From: Verrucomicrobiota bacterium
GTDB taxonomy: Bacteria; Verrucomicrobiota; Verrucomicrobiia; Limisphaerales; UBA8199
Direction of reading: 5' to 3'
Length of the DNA: 9,498 nucleotides
NCBI GenBank assembly: GCA_026397855.1
Contig: JAPLUA010000553.1
Coordinates: forward strand, 1-9,498
In this document: in pieces, positions 6,507 to 9,498 of the stretch
Numbering within the stretch: position 1 is the stretch's first letter
Layout: every line of letters begins with the position of its first letter
Translations under genes and position numbers: made by a program
Notes under the pieces: generated by a model
Told to the model about the DNA's origin: nothing
The model's input: the letters and a program-made list of their open reading frames with translations, nothing else
The model's database searches: none

Positions 6507-6632
6507 GTCGCGGCATTATAGGGGCTTAAGGGACGGAAGATCAAGGAGGTCTCATCGCCTGCTGGATTTGGGATTGGACCCGACCGGCCCCACCGGGTAC
6601 GGTGAACGCTGACGAACACGCTTTTTACAACC
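6507..6632. other. Divergent intergenic region between protease and rhamnosidase genes
   Basis: This 126-bp gap carries the candidate minus-strand promoter described separately. For the plus-strand rhamnosidase gene I see no convincing -35/-10 pair (at best TTGGAC and TACGGT with an 18-bp spacer, a poor match) and no Shine-Dalgarno sequence before the ATG at 6633. A perfect AAGGAGGT occurs at 6543-6550 on the plus strand, but no start codon follows at a workable distance. Confidence 0.4.
6515..6544 (-). promoter_or_regulatory. Candidate sigma70-type promoter of the protease-cupin unit
   Basis: On the minus strand, TTGATC (6544-6539) and a consensus TATAAT (6520-6515) are separated by 18 bp. 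The -10 is perfect and the -35 matches TTGA of TTGACA. A transcript would be expected to start around 6508, only 2-3 bases before the ATG at 6506, giving a leaderless or near-leaderless mRNA. If the true start is the TTG at 6446, the leader would be about 60 bases. A consensus -10 is unlikely by chance at this spot in GC-rich DNA, but no experiment supports it. Confidence 0.5.
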
Positions 6633-9498
6633 ATGCATCCCTCGCTTCGTTCACGCGCCATCACGACGTTTCTTTTTCTGCTGACCCTTGCGGCATCATT
6701 CCAGTCACCTGCGGCGCCATCGCTCAGCGACTTGCGCTGCGACGGGCGGGCGAATCCCCTGGGGATAGACTCGCCGACACCGGCCTTCAGTTGGATCGTC
6801 GCCGCGAACGACCCCAAACAGCAGCAGGCCGCCTACGAGGTGATCGTGGCATCGAGGCCGGAATGGCTCAGCGAGGCGAAGGCGGACCTCTGGAAGAGCG
6901 GCAAAGTCCTCTCCGGCCGCAATTTCGGCGTGGCCTATGCCGGCCAGCGGCTGGCTTCGGAAGCCGGCACCGTGTGGAAGGTGCGCATTTGGGATGAGCG
7001 GGGCCGTCGCTCCGCCTGGAGCCAGCCGGCAGCCTTCCGCATGGGGCTCCTGGATGCGCGCGATTGGGAGGCCAAATGGATCGGACGGAGCGAGGACCGG
7101 TATCGCGGCGCGCCCAACGGCTATCACGCAGCGGAGACCAGGACGGACGAGGTGAAATGGGTGCAGGTGGACCTGGGTGAAACGCTCGCCATTGAGGAAG
7201 TCGTCCTCTACCCGGCCAAGCCCAACAACTGGAGCCCGGTAACGTCCGGCTTCGGATTCCCGCCCGTGGGCCGGGTGGAAGTTTCAGACACGCCGGCTTT
7301 TGACGCTCCGGCACTCGTGGCGCGGTGGGAGGATGGCGCGGCGCTGCTGAGCGGAGATGCCGCGGCCAAATTCCCCGGCCGCGGTGCGCGAGGCCGGTAT
7401 GTGCGGGTGACTTCCGAGCATCTCTGGCGGCGCCAGGATGGCTCGCTTTGCTTTGCGCTGGGCGAAATGCAGGTGCTCTCGGGCGGCAAAAACCGGGCGC
7501 TCGGGGCGGCCGTCACGGCCCGGGATTCGGTGGAAGGCCCGGGGGGCTGGGCGATGAAAGGACTCACGGACGACGTCGCGGCGGGCCTGCCGCCAAAAGA
7601 TGACGACTTCGCCGCGGTGCTGCTGCGAAAGAGCTTCCCGGTCGCCAGGCCGATCGCGCGGGCCACGCTGTCGGTTTGCGGGCTGGGCTACTGCATCGCC
7701 GAGCTGAACGGGCTGCGGGTGAGCGCCGCCGAGCTCGATCCGGGCTTCACCGTGTTCGACCATCGCGTGCTTTACACCACGCACGATATCACGCGGCACC
7801 TGCGCGAAGGCTCCAACGTCCTCAGCCTGACTCTTGGCGGGGGATGGTTCCAGGTCGCCACGCCCGAACTCTTCGGGTTCCAGCAGGCCCCCTGGACCCT
7901 GCCGCCGCGGGCGCTGGTGCGGCTGAGAATGGATTTCGCCGACGGCACCTCCCAGGTGGTGGCCTCGGACGGAAGCTGGGAGGCGGGCACCGGCCCGATC
8001 CGGTTCCAATGCGTGCGCGGGGGCGAAACCATTGACCTGGCACGACCCGAGCAATGGGGTCCCGCGCTCGTGGTGAAAGCCCCGGCCGGCCGGCTCCAGG
8101 CCCAGGCTCATCCGGCCATCGGACGACACAGCGAAATCCCCGCCGCGGCCCTGAGCGAGCCCCAGCCGGGCGTTTACCAGTTCAAGCTGGCCGAAAACAC
8201 CGCGGGCTGGCCCCGCCTCCGGGTCAAGGGAACGCGCGGCCAGAAAATCACCCTGCGCTGCGCCGAGGACTTCGAACCCAACGGCGTCATCTCCCGCAAC
8301 CTGAACAGCCACACGTTCGGCCGCTACCAAACCGATGAGTTTGTGCTGCCGGATGACAGCATCCACATCCTGGAGCCGCATTTCACCTATCACGGATTCC
8401 AGCACGTGCGAGTGGAAGGCCTGCGGCAGAAACCCCGGCTGGAGGATCTCGTCGGCATCCGCGTGCATACCCTGCTCGAACCGGCCGGATCGTTCGAATG
8501 CTCCGACCCGCTGCTCAACCGCATCCACGAGGTCTGCGTGCGCACCTACCAGGACAACCTGCACGGCATACCCACCGACTGCCCCCAGCGCGAAAAGGCG
8601 GGCTGGATGCTCGACGGCTACGTCGCCGCCGGCACTGTCGGCATGTGGAACTTCCGCGCCGATACCCTTTACCAGAAGTGGCTGCGCGACATGGCCGACG
8701 CGCAAGCCCCGGACGGGTCGGTCCCGTCCATTGTCCCATCCCCCAACTGGTGGGGGCTGCTCGATCCCTGGTGGGGCGGCGCGTGCGCGGCCGTGGCCTG
8801 GGATCTCTACGAGCGCTATGGCAACGAGCAAGTCCTGCGGGAGCAGTTCCCCGCGATGCGGCGATTCGTTGATTACATGGGCGCGCGCGCCCGGGGCCAT
8901 CTGCTCGACTACTCCCTGGGCGACTGGCTGGAGGTCGGGTCCAACGGCCCCGCCAACCGCACTCCCGTCGAGATCACCTCCACGATGGCCTATTTCCATT
9001 GCGCGCGCATTGTGGGCCGCACGGCGCGGCTGATGGGGGACGATGACGCCGCGAGGCGCTACCTGGATCTGGCGGAGCAGGTTCGCACCGCCCTGAACCG
9101 GAAATACTTCGACACCGCGCGGCACCGTTATGCGTCGGACAGCCAGTCCGCCTCCGCGATGGGTCTGGTGCTCGGGATCGTGCCCGACTCGGAGCGCCCG
9201 GCGGTCTTCGCCGAGTTCGTGCGGAACATTCGCGAGGACCGCAAGGGCCACATCAGCACCGGCATCGTCGGGACGCGCTTTGTGTTCGAGGCCCTGCACG
9301 CGGGCGGGCGCGACGACCTGGCTTACGAGATCCTCACCCAGCCGGACTTTCCGGGGTGGGTCCACATGCTGAAGAATGGCGCCACCACGCTCTGGGAAAC
9401 GTGGGAGGGCGGGTCGTCGCGCAACCACCCGGCGCTGGCGGTGGTGGATGCCTGGCTCTACGAGGTCATCGGCGGCATCACGCCCGAACCCGGCGCGC
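6633..9498 (+). CDS. Secreted GH78 alpha-L-rhamnosidase with discoidin-like insert, 3' end cut by window
   Basis: The frame is open from the ATG at 6633 to the window end (955 codons). It removes terminal alpha-L-rhamnose from glycans by an inverting mechanism. A Sec signal peptide (MHPSLRSRAITTFLFLLTLAASFQS) opens the protein. A fibronectin-like module follows (about 30-150, SPTPAFSWIV to WEAKWIG). An F5/8-type-C/discoidin-like domain comes next at about 160-285 (VKWVQVDLGETLAIEEVVLYPA, then GRYVRVT and LGEMQVLSGG). The rhamnosidase N-domain (328-480) contains GLGYCIAELNG, LDPGFTVFDHRVLYTTHDIT and GGGWF, and a beta domain lies at about 510-610 (YHGFQHVRVEG). The catalytic (alpha/alpha)6 barrel starts near 620. 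The motif DCPQREKAGWMLD supplies D649, E654 and D661, spaced as D567/E572/D579 of Bacillus RhaB; E922 in GATTLWETWEGG matches the second catalytic acid (E841 in RhaB). Only the C-terminal beta domain is missing. The discoidin-like insert probably binds carbohydrate. The gene is divergent from the protease and has no visible Shine-Dalgarno. Confidence 0.93.
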   Translation, partial: MHPSLRSRAITTFLFLLTLAASFQSPAAPSLSDLRCDGRANPLGIDSPTPAFSWIVAANDPKQQQAAYEVIVASRPEWLSEAKADLWKSGKVLSGRNFGVAYAGQRLASEAGTVWKVRIWDERGRRSAWSQPAAFRMGLLDARDWEAKWIGRSEDRYRGAPNGYHAAETRTDEVKWVQVDLGETLAIEEVVLYPAKPNNWSPVTSGFGFPPVGRVEVSDTPAFDAPALVARWEDGAALLSGDAAAKFPGRGARGRYVRVTSEHLWRRQDGSLCFALGEMQVLSGGKNRALGAAVTARDSVEGPGGWAMKGLTDDVAAGLPPKDDDFAAVLLRKSFPVARPIARATLSVCGLGYCIAELNGLRVSAAELDPGFTVFDHRVLYTTHDITRHLREGSNVLSLTLGGGWFQVATPELFGFQQAPWTLPPRALVRLRMDFADGTSQVVASDGSWEAGTGPIRFQCVRGGETIDLARPEQWGPALVVKAPAGRLQAQAHPAIGRHSEIPAAALSEPQPGVYQFKLAENTAGWPRLRVKGTRGQKITLRCAEDFEPNGVISRNLNSHTFGRYQTDEFVLPDDSIHILEPHFTYHGFQHVRVEGLRQKPRLEDLVGIRVHTLLEPAGSFECSDPLLNRIHEVCVRTYQDNLHGIPTDCPQREKAGWMLDGYVAAGTVGMWNFRADTLYQKWLRDMADAQAPDGSVPSIVPSPNWWGLLDPWWGGACAAVAWDLYERYGNEQVLREQFPAMRRFVDYMGARARGHLLDYSLGDWLEVGSNGPANRTPVEITSTMAYFHCARIVGRTARLMGDDDAARRYLDLAEQVRTALNRKYFDTARHRYASDSQSASAMGLVLGIVPDSERPAVFAEFVRNIREDRKGHISTGIVGTRFVFEALHAGGRDDLAYEILTQPDFPGWVHMLKNGATTLWETWEGGSSRNHPALAVVDAWLYEVIGGITPEPGA

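Noticed and set aside
6543..6550. Perfect Shine-Dalgarno-like AAGGAGGT on the plus strand
   Set aside because: No ATG or GTG lies 5-12 bases downstream, and the only frame there ends after a few codons at 6612. It is probably chance, overlapping the minus-strand -35 region.
7284..9428. Long minus-strand open frame (over 700 codons) opposite the rhamnosidase gene
   Set aside because: The translation is low in recognisable motifs and rich in R, G, A and P. It is a codon-position shadow of a GC-rich gene whose sense strand has clear GH78 motifs throughout.
1..9498. Search for CRISPR repeats, tRNA/rRNA genes, transposase genes and IS ends
   Set aside because: No spaced direct repeats, tRNA-like cloverleaf, rRNA motifs or transposase motifs were recognised by eye.

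Overview
The window is GC-rich chromosomal DNA from a bacterium most likely belonging to the Verrucomicrobiota or a related Planctomycetota-Verrucomicrobiota lineage. This is an inference. It rests on the density of secreted carbohydrate-active proteins, a Tat-exported protein of planctomycete/verrucomicrobial style, start codons with no clear Shine-Dalgarno sequences, and a protease whose C-terminal tail (GQTYQVYASSNLQSW ... RFYRV) resembles a domain common on secreted verrucomicrobial proteins.

Layout from left to right: the last 44 codons of a probable antitoxin run into a RelE/ParE-fold toxin gene through an ATGA overlap (2-408, +). Tail-to-tail with it, overlapping by 4 bases, is a Tat-exported protein with TIM-barrel features on the minus strand (405-1754). 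A divergent intergenic region of about 220 bp separates it from a secreted protein on the plus strand (1976-3997) with a GH20-type N-terminal domain and a probable TIM-barrel core. Two adjacent perfect inverted repeats (3998-4042) fill the space between that gene and a convergent minus-strand pair: a small cupin (4051-4380) and, 23 bp upstream of it, a secreted subtilisin/kexin-like protease with a P domain (4404-6506). A second divergent intergenic region (6507-6632) leads to a large secreted GH78 alpha-L-rhamnosidase on the plus strand (6633 to beyond the window end), which carries a discoidin-like insert and the full set of GH78 catalytic acids.

Four of the genes encode exported proteins. 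The theme is extracytoplasmic breakdown of complex glycans, possibly rhamnose-containing plant or algal polysaccharides, with a secreted protease alongside. The alternating strands imply several separate transcription units rather than one operon; only the protease-cupin pair and the antitoxin-toxin pair look co-transcribed. No transporter, sensor or sugar-catabolic gene is visible, so any pathway assignment is loose.

I found no RNA genes, insertion sequence, CRISPR array or prophage. I did not find a clearly new multi-gene system. The most unusual items are the unassigned Tat-exported barrel protein, the CxCxxC-bearing GH20-like protein, the near-leaderless promoter of the protease, and the double hairpin at 3998-4042.
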